Positions 6,932 through 13,418 of a stretch of DNA of 13,418 nt are shown one piece after another. Both the position numbers and the translations under genes were made by a program. The DNA is taken from NCBI GenBank assembly GCA_003644265.1, contig QNBX01000127.1, forward strand, positions 1 through 13,418, given 5' to 3'. Position 1 is the first letter of the stretch; each line of letters begins with the position of its first letter. This stretch comes from Planctomycetota bacterium (lineage in GTDB: Bacteria; Planctomycetota; B15-G4). The notes under the pieces were generated by a model that saw nothing but the letters and a program-made list of their open reading frames with translations, was not told where the DNA came from and searched no databases.

Positions 6932-8055
6932 TGCCCCAGCAAGTCCCGGGCGATGACGATGCGCTGCACCTCGCTGGTGCCCTCGTAGATCTCGGTGATG
7001 CGCGCGTCGCGCATGTAACGCTCCACCGGGAACTCCGTCGTGTAGCCGGCGCCGCCGTGGATCTGCACCGCGTCCTCGCCGGCGCGGTTGGCGAGCTGGC
7101 TGGCCACCAGCTTGGCCTGGGCCGCCATACGCGTGTGCGGCTCGCCCGTGTCGCGCAGGCTAGCGGCGTGCCAGGTCAGCAGGCGCGCGGCGTCCAGCTG
7201 CGAGCTGATCTCGGCCAGCTTCCACTGCATGGCCTGAAAGCTGCCGATGGGCCGACCGAACTGCTCGCGCTCGTTGCAGTACTTGATGGAGGCGTCCAAA
7301 CAGGCCTGGGTGATGCCGTTGGACTGGGCCGCGATGCCGATGCGTCCGCCGTCCAGGGTGTTGAAGGCCACGCGCAGGCCCTTGCCCACGGTGCCCAGCA
7401 GCATGTCGCCGGGCACACGCACCTTGTCCATCAGGATCTCGACCGTGGAGCTGCTGCGGATGCCCAGCTTCTCCTCCACCTTGCCGACCTTGAAGCCCTC
7501 GCTGGTGGCGGGCACCAGGAAGGCGGTCACGCCCTCCTCGGCGCGGGCAAAGACGATCAGCAGGTCACACTGGGCGCCAGAGGTGATCCACAGCTTGGGT
7601 CCATCCAGGATCCAGTCGTCGCCGTCGCGCTCGGCCTTGCAGCTCAGGGCCGCGGCGTCCGAGCCGGCGCCGGCCTCGGACAGCGCGTAGGCCCCCAGCC
7701 ACTCGCCGCTGGCCAGCTTGGGCAGCAGGGCCTGTTTCTGGGCCTCGGTGCCAAAACGCACGATCGGGCTGGTCACCAGGCCGTTGTGCACGGCAAGGGT
7801 CACGCCGGTGCTGGCGCAGGCGCGGCTGACCTCCTCGACCACCAAGCTCTGGGCCACGGCGCCGAGTTCGCTGCCGCCGTACTGTTCGGGCACCAGCAGA
7901 CCGCAGAAGCCGAGCTCGCCCGCCTTGCGGAACTCATCCATCGGAAAGCGGCGCTGCTTGTCGCGCTCGGCGGCGGTGGGCGCCACCACGCCTCGCGCGA
8001 AGTCGCGCGCGGCCTGACGGATGAGCTGCTGCTCCTCGGTGAGTGAGAAGTCCAT
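6928..8055 (-). CDS. Acyl-CoA dehydrogenase (first copy in the cluster), short-chain type
   Basis: An FAD acyl-CoA dehydrogenase of 375 residues. It starts MDFSLTEEQQLIRQAARDFAR, the usual N-terminus of butyryl-CoA-type members. Signatures are GAYALSEAGAGSD, LWITSGAQCDLL, EKLGIRSSSTVEI, FNTLDGGRIGIAAQ, EREQFGRPIGSFQAMQWKLAE, QIHGGAGYTTEFPVERYMRDARI, and IYEGTSEVQR with the catalytic glutamate at 358. Expected reaction: short acyl-CoA to 2-enoyl-CoA with electrons to ETF. The ATG at 8053-8055 is chosen because it gives the family N-terminus; the frame stays open to 8253, but that part lies antisense-free inside the upstream hbd-like gene and has no family match. The gap to that upstream gene is 62 bases. 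The YEGTSE and SSST motifs make it closer to short-chain dehydrogenases than the second copy. Substrate range is inference. Confidence 0.94.
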   Translation of the reverse strand: MDFSLTEEQQLIRQAARDFARGVVAPTAAERDKQRRFPMDEFRKAGELGFCGLLVPEQYGGSELGAVAQSLVVEEVSRACASTGVTLAVHNGLVTSPIVRFGTEAQKQALLPKLASGEWLGAYALSEAGAGSDAAALSCKAERDGDDWILDGPKLWITSGAQCDLLIVFARAEEGVTAFLVPATSEGFKVGKVEEKLGIRSSSTVEILMDKVRVPGDMLLGTVGKGLRVAFNTLDGGRIGIAAQSNGITQACLDASIKYCNEREQFGRPIGSFQAMQWKLAEISSQLDAARLLTWHAASLRDTGEPHTRMAAQAKLVASQLANRAGEDAVQIHGGAGYTTEFPVERYMRDARITEIYEGTSEVQRIVIARDLLGQ

Positions 8056-8117
8056 GGGCAACGGGGTCCTGTGGTCGAGCAGGTCGGAGCCGGCCAGCCG
8101 TGGCGGGCCGAGAGAAA

Positions 8118-8968
<851 letters not shown>

Positions 8969-8969
<1 letters not shown>

Positions 8970-10150
8970 CAGACCAGCTCCACGCTCATGGCCACGGCGT
9001 TGCCGCCGCCCAGGCACAACGACGTCATGCCCGTCTTGAGCCCGCGCTTGCGCAAGGCGTGGATCAGGGTGGTGAGCAGACGCGCGCCAGACGCGCCGAT
9101 GGGGTGACCGAGGGCCACCGCGCCGCCGTTGACGTTGAGCTTCTCGGGCGCCAGGCCCCAGAGCTTGCGCACGGCCACGCACTGACTGCTGAAGGCCTCG
9201 TTGAGCTCGACCAGGTCGTAGTCCTTGACGTTGAGCCCGGTGCGCGCCTCCAGGTTCTTGGCGGCCTCGACCGGCGCCATCATGACCCACTTGGGATCGG
9301 TGCCGCCCACCGCGTAGCCGGTGATGCGCGCCAGCGGTGTGACGCCCAGCTCCCCGGCGCTCTCGGCCGACATGACCACCGTGGCCGCCGCGCCGTCGTT
9401 GATGGAGCTGGCGTTGCCGGCGGTGACACTGCCCTGCTTGTCGAAGGCCGGGCGCATCTTGCCGAGGTCGGCGGCGCTCAGCCCCTCGCGCGGGCCCTCG
9501 TCCGTGTCGAAGCTGAACGGCGCTTGCTTGCGCGGCTTGATCTCGACGCCGCAGATCTCGTCCTGGAAGGCGCCGCTCTGGATGGCCGCGAGCGCCTTGC
9601 GGTGGCTCTCGGCGGCGTACTCATCCTGCTGCTCGCGGGTCACGTCGTACTCGTTGCAGACGGCCTCGCCGGTCATGCCCATGTGCATGTCGTAGTACGG
9701 ATCCCAGAGGCCGTCGGCGATCATCGAGTCGAGGATCTGCGCGTGTCCGAGGCGCATGCCCGAGCGCGCTTTGGGGATGTAGTAGGGCGCGTTGCTCATG
9801 GACTCCATGCCGCCCGCCACCACCACGCGCGAGTCGCCGCACTTGATGGCCTGCGCGGCCAGCATGACGGCCTTGAGCCCGCTGCCGCAGACCTTGTTGA
9901 TGGTCAGCGCCGCGCCCGTGTCGGGCACGCCGGCGGCGCGCGCCACCTGACGCGCGGGAGCCTGACCGAGGCCGCACCCGAGCACGTTGCCCATGATGAC
10001 CTCGTCCACGGCGTCAGCGCCGATGCCCGCGCGCTCGATGGCCGCCGTGGCGGCGAACGCGCCGAGCTGCGGCGCGGTGAAAGCGGACAGCGTGCCCTGG
10101 AAGCTGCCGATGGCAGTCCGAACGGCAGAGGCGATGACGACATCGGTCAT
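8969..10150 (-). CDS. Acetyl-CoA C-acetyltransferase (thiolase)
   Basis: A degradative/biosynthetic type II thiolase of 393 residues, the standard length. It cleaves acetoacetyl-CoA (or another 3-oxoacyl-CoA) with CoA, or condenses two acetyl-CoA. All four catalytic elements are present: nucleophile C88 in [12 protein letters not shown]317 in [10 protein letters not shown]349 in [16 protein letters not shown], and C379 in [23 protein letters not shown] (113-124) is the usual oxyanion/cap region, and the MGMTGEAV segment (157-164) belongs to the CoA loop. ATG 10148-10150 gives the family N-terminus [19 protein letters not shown]. It is the first gene after a 165-base gap, hence the likely head of the nine-gene cluster. 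It is shared-base coupled to the following dehydrogenase. This could be named atoB, phaA or thlA; length specificity is not visible. Confidence 0.95.
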
Positions 10151-10315
10151 GAAGAGTCTCGAGCTCTCGATCGGGGTGGTTCAGCGCCGCGCCAGGCCAT
10201 CTGGGCGCCCGCTCGGGCGGTCCGGCAAACGGCCTCTCGCGTCCCTGCAAAAGGCCCCGGAGTGTAGCGGAACAGGCGGCCGTCCCACCAGCGTCGGGGC
10301 GGGCGGAACACGCCC
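10151..10315 (-). promoter_or_regulatory. Leader/promoter region of the nine-gene acyl-CoA cluster
   Basis: This 165-base gap is the longest break in the minus-strand run. On the minus strand it holds a -10-like TACACT (10261-10266, within CCGCTACACTCCGG) with no convincing -35. Just downstream are two similar blocks, GGCCTTTTGC (10247-10256) and GGCCGTTTGC (10225-10234), starting 22 bases apart. Further on is an inverted repeat CGCCCG-CT-CGGGCG (10206-10219). No clear Shine-Dalgarno precedes the thiolase ATG. Promoter placement is a guess from position and weak similarity. Confidence 0.35.
10225..10256 (-). repeat. Two direct repeats 22 bp apart, possible operator
   Basis: GGCCTTTTGCAGGGAC and GGCCGTTTGCCGGACC on the minus strand agree at 12 of 16 positions, including nine of the first ten. 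Their starts are 22 bases apart, about two helical turns, just downstream of the -10-like TACACT. This geometry fits a regulator binding side by side; no known operator is recognised. Confidence 0.3.
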
Positions 10316-10316
10316 C
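10296..10316 (-). terminator. Weak hairpin at the end of the hxlB-like gene
   Basis: GGGGCG (10296-10301) pairs with CGCCCC (10311-10316) around a 9-base loop and touches the TAG stop of the hxlB-like gene. There is no T-run, so termination here is only a possibility. If it fails, the pyrK unit would read through into the thiolase cluster. Confidence 0.25.
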
Positions 10317-10867
10317 TACTCGAGGTTGGTGTGGCGCGCGTCCAGTTCGGACTCTGTGGCCCCCAGCGCCGCCACCAGCTCCACCACCACCAGATCGAAA
10401 TAGGCCAGCAGCGAGGCCTCGAACAGGGTGCCCAAGGGAAAGCGCGGGACGCCGGATAGCGCCGGCAGATCGAGGCTCACGGTCACATCCCCCAGCTCAT
10501 CGATGCGGCTGGGGGCGCGGGTCACGGCCAGCACCCGGGCGTCGCCGCTGCGAGCGGTGTCCATCAGCGAGAGCACGGTCGGCGTGGTTCCGCTGCCGGT
10601 GGCGGCCACCAGCACGTCGCCGGCACCCAGGCGCGGGACCGTCGTGTCCTCCAGGCCCCAGGCGGCCATGCCCATCTGCCCCAGGCGGCGACAGAACGCA
10701 GCGGCCACCATGCCCGAGCGGCCGCGTCCGGCCGTGACGATCTTGCGCGCCCCCAGGAGCTCGGCCACGAAGGCGTCGGTGACCTCGTCCGGCACGGCGA
10801 CCACCGAGGCGGCGATGGCCTCCACGTACTCCTGAAGCAGCAGGCTGCGGTTCAGAGCAGGTTCCAC
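10316..10867 (-). CDS. hxlB: 6-phospho-3-hexuloisomerase-like SIS-domain protein
   Basis: A 183-residue single SIS-domain protein, almost exactly the length of known 6-phospho-3-hexuloisomerases (PHI). PHI interconverts 3-hexulose-6-phosphate and fructose-6-phosphate in the ribulose monophosphate pathway. Family features are VTAGRGRSGMVAAAF (44-58), WGLEDTTVPRLGAGDVLVAATGSGTTPTV (sugar-phosphate loop G91-S92-G93-T94), PLGTLFEASL (144-153), and the C-terminal RHTNLE (178-183) closely resembling the PHI ending RHANLE. The start is GTG 10865-10867, with GGAG about 9-12 bases before it. The reading frame begins 16 bases before the pyrK stop, so the two are translationally coupled. Its usual partner, hexulose-phosphate synthase, is not in the window. 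Other SIS isomerases are possible, but the TLFE and terminal NLE motifs favour PHI. Confidence 0.85.
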   Translation of the reverse strand: MEPALNRSLLLQEYVEAIAASVVAVPDEVTDAFVAELLGARKIVTAGRGRSGMVAAAFCRRLGQMGMAAWGLEDTTVPRLGAGDVLVAATGSGTTPTVLSLMDTARSGDARVLAVTRAPSRIDELGDVTVSLDLPALSGVPRFPLGTLFEASLLAYFDLVVVELVAALGATESELDARHTNLE

Positions 10868-11691
10868 TGCAGCCGCTCCGTGTCGAAGAGGGTGCCCTCG
10901 CGGCAGGCCAACTCGTAGCTCTGGCCCTCCGGACCGGCCTCATCCACGGCCACCGCGCAGCCGTTGCAGACCGCGAAGCCACAGCCCATGACGGTCTCGA
11001 GCGAGGCGCGCGTGGGCACGCCGGCCGCCTGCCCCACCTGCCCCACGGCCTCCATCATGGGCTCCGGACCGCAGGCGAACATGGCCGCGCAGGGCGAGCT
11101 CTGGAGCCGCTCGGCCGCGACCGCGTCGACCCGCCCCTTGCGCCCGGCGCTGCCATCGTCGCTGCAGATCAGCAGCTCGACGCCGGTGGCCTCCAGGCGC
11201 TGCACCAGCGCCAGCTTGCCCGCCTCGCGAGCGCCATAGATGACGGTCACCTGCGCCGCGCGTGCGGGGTCCGCGGCCGCCAGGCGCTCACACAGAAAGA
11301 GGAAGGGCGCCACACCGTAGCCCCCGGCCACACAGACCAGGGGACCAGCGGGCAGGTCCTGATCGAGCCGCTGGCCAAAGGGCCCCACCAGCTGCAATGA
11401 CGCTCGGGGCTCCAGGGCGCAGAGGCCGCGCGAGACCCGCCCCACGGGCATGAGCAGCAGCTCGACCGTGGTGCCGGCGCCCTCGGCCTGCCAACCCAGC
11501 AGGCTGAACGGGCGCGGCAGCAGCGGGGCCTCGGGCCCATCCAGGCTGAGCATGACGAACTGCCCGGGGCCTCCGTCGGGCAGCTCGCCCTCCAGGCCGA
11601 AGCGCAGGTGGTGGCTGCCGGCGGGCAGGCGCTCGTTACTGAGCACCGTCGCGCGGGCGCTGACGCAGGTGGGGAGTCCGGTGGCGCTCAT
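10852..11691 (-). CDS. pyrK: Dihydroorotate dehydrogenase electron transfer subunit (PyrK-type iron-sulfur flavoprotein)
   Basis: A 279-residue ferredoxin-reductase-like protein. In type 1B dihydroorotate dehydrogenases PyrK carries electrons from PyrD's FMN through FAD and a [2Fe-2S] cluster to NAD. Domains in order: an N-terminal FAD-binding barrel with PGQFVMLSL (42-50) and LPRPFSLLG (58-66), the RPFS being the FAD motif; a NAD-binding fold with VAGGYGVAPFLFL (121-133) and ACGPEPMMEAV (206-216); and a C-terminal cluster motif C237-x4-C242-x2-C245-x17-C263 (MGCGFAVCNGC...C). Start ATG 11689-11691 is chosen because the FAD barrel begins soon after; the frame stays open to 13173, but that part is antisense to the membrane-protein gene. 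A possible AGGA lies 11 bases upstream inside a hairpin. No pyrD is seen. A related NAD(P)H-flavin oxidoreductase subunit is the main alternative. Confidence 0.9.
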   Translation of the reverse strand: MSATGLPTCVSARATVLSNERLPAGSHHLRFGLEGELPDGGPGQFVMLSLDGPEAPLLPRPFSLLGWQAEGAGTTVELLLMPVGRVSRGLCALEPRASLQLVGPFGQRLDQDLPAGPLVCVAGGYGVAPFLFLCERLAAADPARAAQVTVIYGAREAGKLALVQRLEATGVELLICSDDGSAGRKGRVDAVAAERLQSSPCAAMFACGPEPMMEAVGQVGQAAGVPTRASLETVMGCGFAVCNGCAVAVDEAGPEGQSYELACREGTLFDTERLQWNLL

Positions 11692-11693
11692 CT

Positions 11694-11719
11694 CGGCGCG
11701 GATCCTATCATCCGCGCCG
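11694..11719. promoter_or_regulatory. Palindromic promoter/operator between pyrK and the divergent membrane-protein gene
   Basis: A perfect 10-bp inverted repeat, CGGCGCGGAT (11694-11703) and ATCCGCGCCG (11710-11719), flanks the six bases CCTATC. The centre reads TATCAT on the plus strand (11706-11711; five of six matches to TATAAT) and TGATAGGAT on the minus strand, an extended -10 form (TGnTAnnAT). No good -35 is seen for either. On the minus side, transcription would start only a few bases before the pyrK ATG, so its mRNA might be almost leaderless. Alternatively, the repeat is an operator or an RNA hairpin hiding the AGGA. Confidence 0.45.
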
Positions 11720-11722
11720 CAA

Positions 11723-11792
11723 CCTGCACCCGCCCGCCGCCACGCTCTCCAGCGCGCCCTGCACCCGCCCGCCGCCGCGCTCGCCAGCGCCC
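11723..11792. repeat. 35-bp tandem duplication in the leader of the membrane-protein gene
   Basis: Two adjacent copies (11723-11757 and 11758-11792) differ at three of 35 positions. Each begins CCTGCACCCGCCCGCCGCC and ends near CCAGCGC. They fill most of the gap between the palindrome and the ATG at 11818. Slipped-strand duplication is the simplest origin; no function is evident. Confidence 0.85.
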
Positions 11793-11817
11793 TCCCCTCC
11801 GGGGCTCGCCGACCTTG

Positions 11818-13269
11818 ATGCTGCGCCTGCACGGCGTCTTTCTGGCCATCCTGGCCCTGACCCTGCTGCACAACCTGCTGGCGGGGATGCGCGAGCGCGG
11901 CCAGGACCGCCGGCCCTGGGAGCAGTGGCTGCTCTGGCCCCTGCTGCTGGTCCTGGCCTGCGTGCTGCTGCGTGACCGCTGGCTGCCCGAGCAACCCAGC
12001 CTGCTGAGCCAGCCCTGGGTGGCGCACCTGTTTCCGCTGGCCTACCTCGGGGCGCTGGCCCAGAACACGGCGGCCCTGCTCTCCCGCGGGGCACGGCTGC
12101 TCGACATTCCGCTGCTGCTGTTCAACGTGGGCGTGGGCACCAGCGTCCTGCTCGCCGACCTGACCCTGGGCGGCACACCTCTGGGCTTCTCCGAGACCAC
12201 CCTGCTGTACGAGGGCTCGGTGCTGCAGGCCTTCCTGGGCACGCGCCTGTCCCACGTCTGGACCCTGAGCTGGCACCTGCCGTTCCTGCTGCGCCGGGGC
12301 CCGACCCGCAGCCTGGGGTCGTTGCTGGGAGATCTGCTGCCGGCCGCGGTGGCCACCCTGGCGGTCGTGATGATGGTCGCGCTGCACGAACCGGCCGCCG
12401 ACGTGGTGGCGTCCTTTGATCTGGAGCCGACGCTCGAGCGGCTGCCCGGCGACCTGCAGCTGGGGGTGAGCCTGCGCCCCGACCGCGAGCCGCCGCAGCC
12501 CACCGCCCCCGGCGCGCTGCTGGCCTGGCGCCTGCCCGCCGACCACCCCGGCACGGGCCTGCCGCCGCGCCCGCCCTCCCGCGCCCTCGTGCTGGAGCTG
12601 GCGTTTCCCGATGGCTGGTACCGCGAGCCACCCGACGCCGCCACCCGGGACCGCGTGCTGTTGGAGGGCGCGCGCCGGCTGGCCGAAGCCTTGCGACCGG
12701 AGCTGCTGCTGCCCCTGCCGGAGCCCGATGGCCAGGGCACCCTCTACTTTGGCCCCGAGACGACCGCCGTGCAGTGGCGCGACCTCATGGGCCGGATGCG
12801 CGACGCGCTGGCCGAGGTCTCGCCGGACACGCGCCTGGGAGTCCGGCTGGCGGGCACGGGACCCGCCAGCGCCGAGCTGCTGCGGGCGCTGACCGAGCCG
12901 CCGGCCCTGGTGCAGGTGGCCGGCCCGCGCCTGGCGCCAGGGGGTCACGCGCCCGGCAGCGGCAGCCACGCCGACGCCAGCCTGGAGACCTGGAGCCAGT
13001 GGCTGGCCGTGCTGGAGCAACCGCCCGAGCTGTGGATCCTGGCCGTGGGCTGCTCGCCCCTGGCCTTTGGCGAGGGCGCCCAGGCGCGCTTCGTGGAGGG
13101 CTGCCTGGCGCGGGCCGCGGCGCGCCCCGCGGTGCGTGCGGTGTTGCTGGACGGGTGGCACGACGTGGGGCACACCACCGGCCTGCTGCGCGGCGACGAC
13201 AGCCCGCGACGGGCGCTACGACGCCTCGAACAGCTGCTGCAAGAGCCCCGCGGCGAGGCCCGACGCTGA
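11818..13269 (+). CDS. Unrecognised polytopic membrane protein with a large C-terminal soluble domain
   Basis: I do not recognise this 483-residue protein. Residues 1-190 hold about five or six hydrophobic segments (roughly 5-22, 36-52, 68-88, 97-117, perhaps 132-157, and 172-190), with charged loops such as RERGQDRRP (25-33). Residues 195-483 are soluble and carry alternating strand/helix stretches: SRALVLELAFPDGWY (254-268), GARRLAEALRPELLLPLPEP (284-303), TRLGVRLAG (338-346), ALVQVAGPRL (363-372), ELWILAVGCSPLAFGE (404-419), and AVLLDGWHDVGHTTGLLR (441-458). This could be an alpha/beta barrel like that of glycoside hydrolases, with acidic residues at strand ends (E260, E302, D445). That is inference from pattern only. 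ATG 11818 is chosen because the first membrane segment begins just after it; no Shine-Dalgarno is visible. It diverges from pyrK. Confidence 0.75.
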   Translation: MLRLHGVFLAILALTLLHNLLAGMRERGQDRRPWEQWLLWPLLLVLACVLLRDRWLPEQPSLLSQPWVAHLFPLAYLGALAQNTAALLSRGARLLDIPLLLFNVGVGTSVLLADLTLGGTPLGFSETTLLYEGSVLQAFLGTRLSHVWTLSWHLPFLLRRGPTRSLGSLLGDLLPAAVATLAVVMMVALHEPAADVVASFDLEPTLERLPGDLQLGVSLRPDREPPQPTAPGALLAWRLPADHPGTGLPPRPPSRALVLELAFPDGWYREPPDAATRDRVLLEGARRLAEALRPELLLPLPEPDGQGTLYFGPETTAVQWRDLMGRMRDALAEVSPDTRLGVRLAGTGPASAELLRALTEPPALVQVAGPRLAPGGHAPGSGSHADASLETWSQWLAVLEQPPELWILAVGCSPLAFGEGAQARFVEGCLARAAARPAVRAVLLDGWHDVGHTTGLLRGDDSPRRALRRLEQLLQEPRGEARR

Positions 13270-13320
13270 GCGGCAACAGCGCCCAAGGAACCCCCGGCCG
13301 TTCCGGCTACCATCCCCGCT

Positions 13321-13346
13321 GCGCCCTGGCGACGCCGCCTGGGCGC
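13321..13346 (+). terminator. Strong GC hairpin downstream of the membrane-protein gene
   Basis: GCGCCCTGGCG (13321-13331) and CGCCTGGGCGC (13336-13346) pair over 11 positions with one T-T mismatch around a four-base loop ACGC. It begins 52 bases after the stop at 13269. There is no T-run, so it is at best a non-canonical terminator. A -10-like TACCAT lies just before it (in GGCTACCATCC, about 13308-13318), so it could instead be a 5' leader structure for a gene beyond the window. Confidence 0.35.
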
Positions 13347-13357
13347 CCCTCGCGCCC

Positions 13358-13418
13358 CAGCACCAGACCAGCACCAGACCAGCACCAGACCAGCACCAGA
13401 CCAGCACCAGACCAGCAC
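13358..13418. repeat. 11-bp tandem repeat array cut by the window edge
   Basis: The unit CAGCACCAGAC is repeated without a mismatch about 5.5 times and continues to the last base, so its full length is unknown. The unit length is not a multiple of three, so if translated each copy shifts frame and the peptide repeats every 11 residues. On present evidence it is intergenic, 88 bases after the membrane-protein stop. Confidence 0.95.

Noticed and set aside
10206..10219. Inverted repeat CGCCCG-CT-CGGGCG as an intrinsic terminator
   Set aside because: It lies upstream of the thiolase gene with a two-base centre and no T-run; short GC palindromes of this sort are expected by chance at this base composition.
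9059..10267. Plus-strand open frame of 402 residues opposite the thiolase gene
   Set aside because: It is antisense to an intact thiolase with all catalytic residues and has no recognisable motif.
11692..13173. Open N-terminal extension of pyrK to 773 residues
   Set aside because: The extra 494 residues are antisense to the membrane-protein gene and are Gln/Arg/Gly-rich shadow. PyrK proteins are about 250-280 residues and the FAD barrel starts just after ATG 11691.
13358..13418. Possible CRISPR array at the right edge
   Set aside because: The 11-bp units are directly joined without spacers, so it is a simple tandem repeat.

Overview
The window is very GC-rich bacterial chromosome with dense coding and ATG/GTG starts. 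Most genes lie on the minus strand, and many neighbours overlap by 1, 4 or 16 bases. I see no tRNA, rRNA, CRISPR, insertion sequence or phage genes. The mix of genes (acyl-CoA dehydrogenases, thiolase, 3-hydroxyacyl-CoA dehydrogenase, B12-dependent mutase parts, a long GreA fusion of the kind known from Chlamydiae) suggests a chemoorganotrophic, probably Gram-negative lineage such as Myxococcota or a neighbouring uncultured phylum. The lineage cannot be fixed from this window.

Layout from left to right: the 3' end of a plus-strand gene with a beta-sandwich (carboxypeptidase-regulatory-like) tail (to 217); a short convergent junction with a GC hairpin; then a minus-strand cluster read from 10150 down to 249. 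In transcription order the cluster is: acetyl-CoA acetyltransferase, 3-hydroxybutyryl-CoA dehydrogenase, acyl-CoA dehydrogenase (first copy), MeaB GTPase, stand-alone cobalamin-binding mutase subunit, small excisionase-type HTH protein, acyl-CoA dehydrogenase (second copy), a 725-residue GreA-type transcript-cleavage-factor fusion, and a nitroreductase-methyltransferase fusion. Upstream of this, a second minus-strand unit (11691 down to 10316) holds pyrK and an hxlB-like 6-phospho-3-hexuloisomerase gene. It diverges from a plus-strand gene for an unrecognised polytopic membrane protein (11818-13269). The right edge is an 11-bp tandem repeat that runs out of the window.

How the genes fit together: the large cluster encodes short-chain acyl-CoA oxidation or reversible C4 metabolism (two dehydrogenases, NAD-linked 3-hydroxyacyl-CoA dehydrogenase, thiolase), plus two accessory parts of an adenosylcobalamin-dependent acyl-CoA mutase. 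This suits breakdown of short or branched acyl chains through propionyl-CoA/methylmalonyl-CoA. No enoyl-CoA hydratase and no mutase catalytic subunit lie in the window. The last two genes, a transcription factor fusion and an oxidoreductase-methyltransferase fusion, are not obviously part of that pathway but are joined to it by 4-base stop/start overlaps.

The parts most worth a second look are the nitroreductase-methyltransferase fusion with a degenerate SAM motif, the GreA fusion in a metabolic operon, the pyrK-hxlB pairing, the palindromic promoter region between pyrK and the membrane protein, and that membrane protein itself. I did not find a clear new defence or mobile system here.
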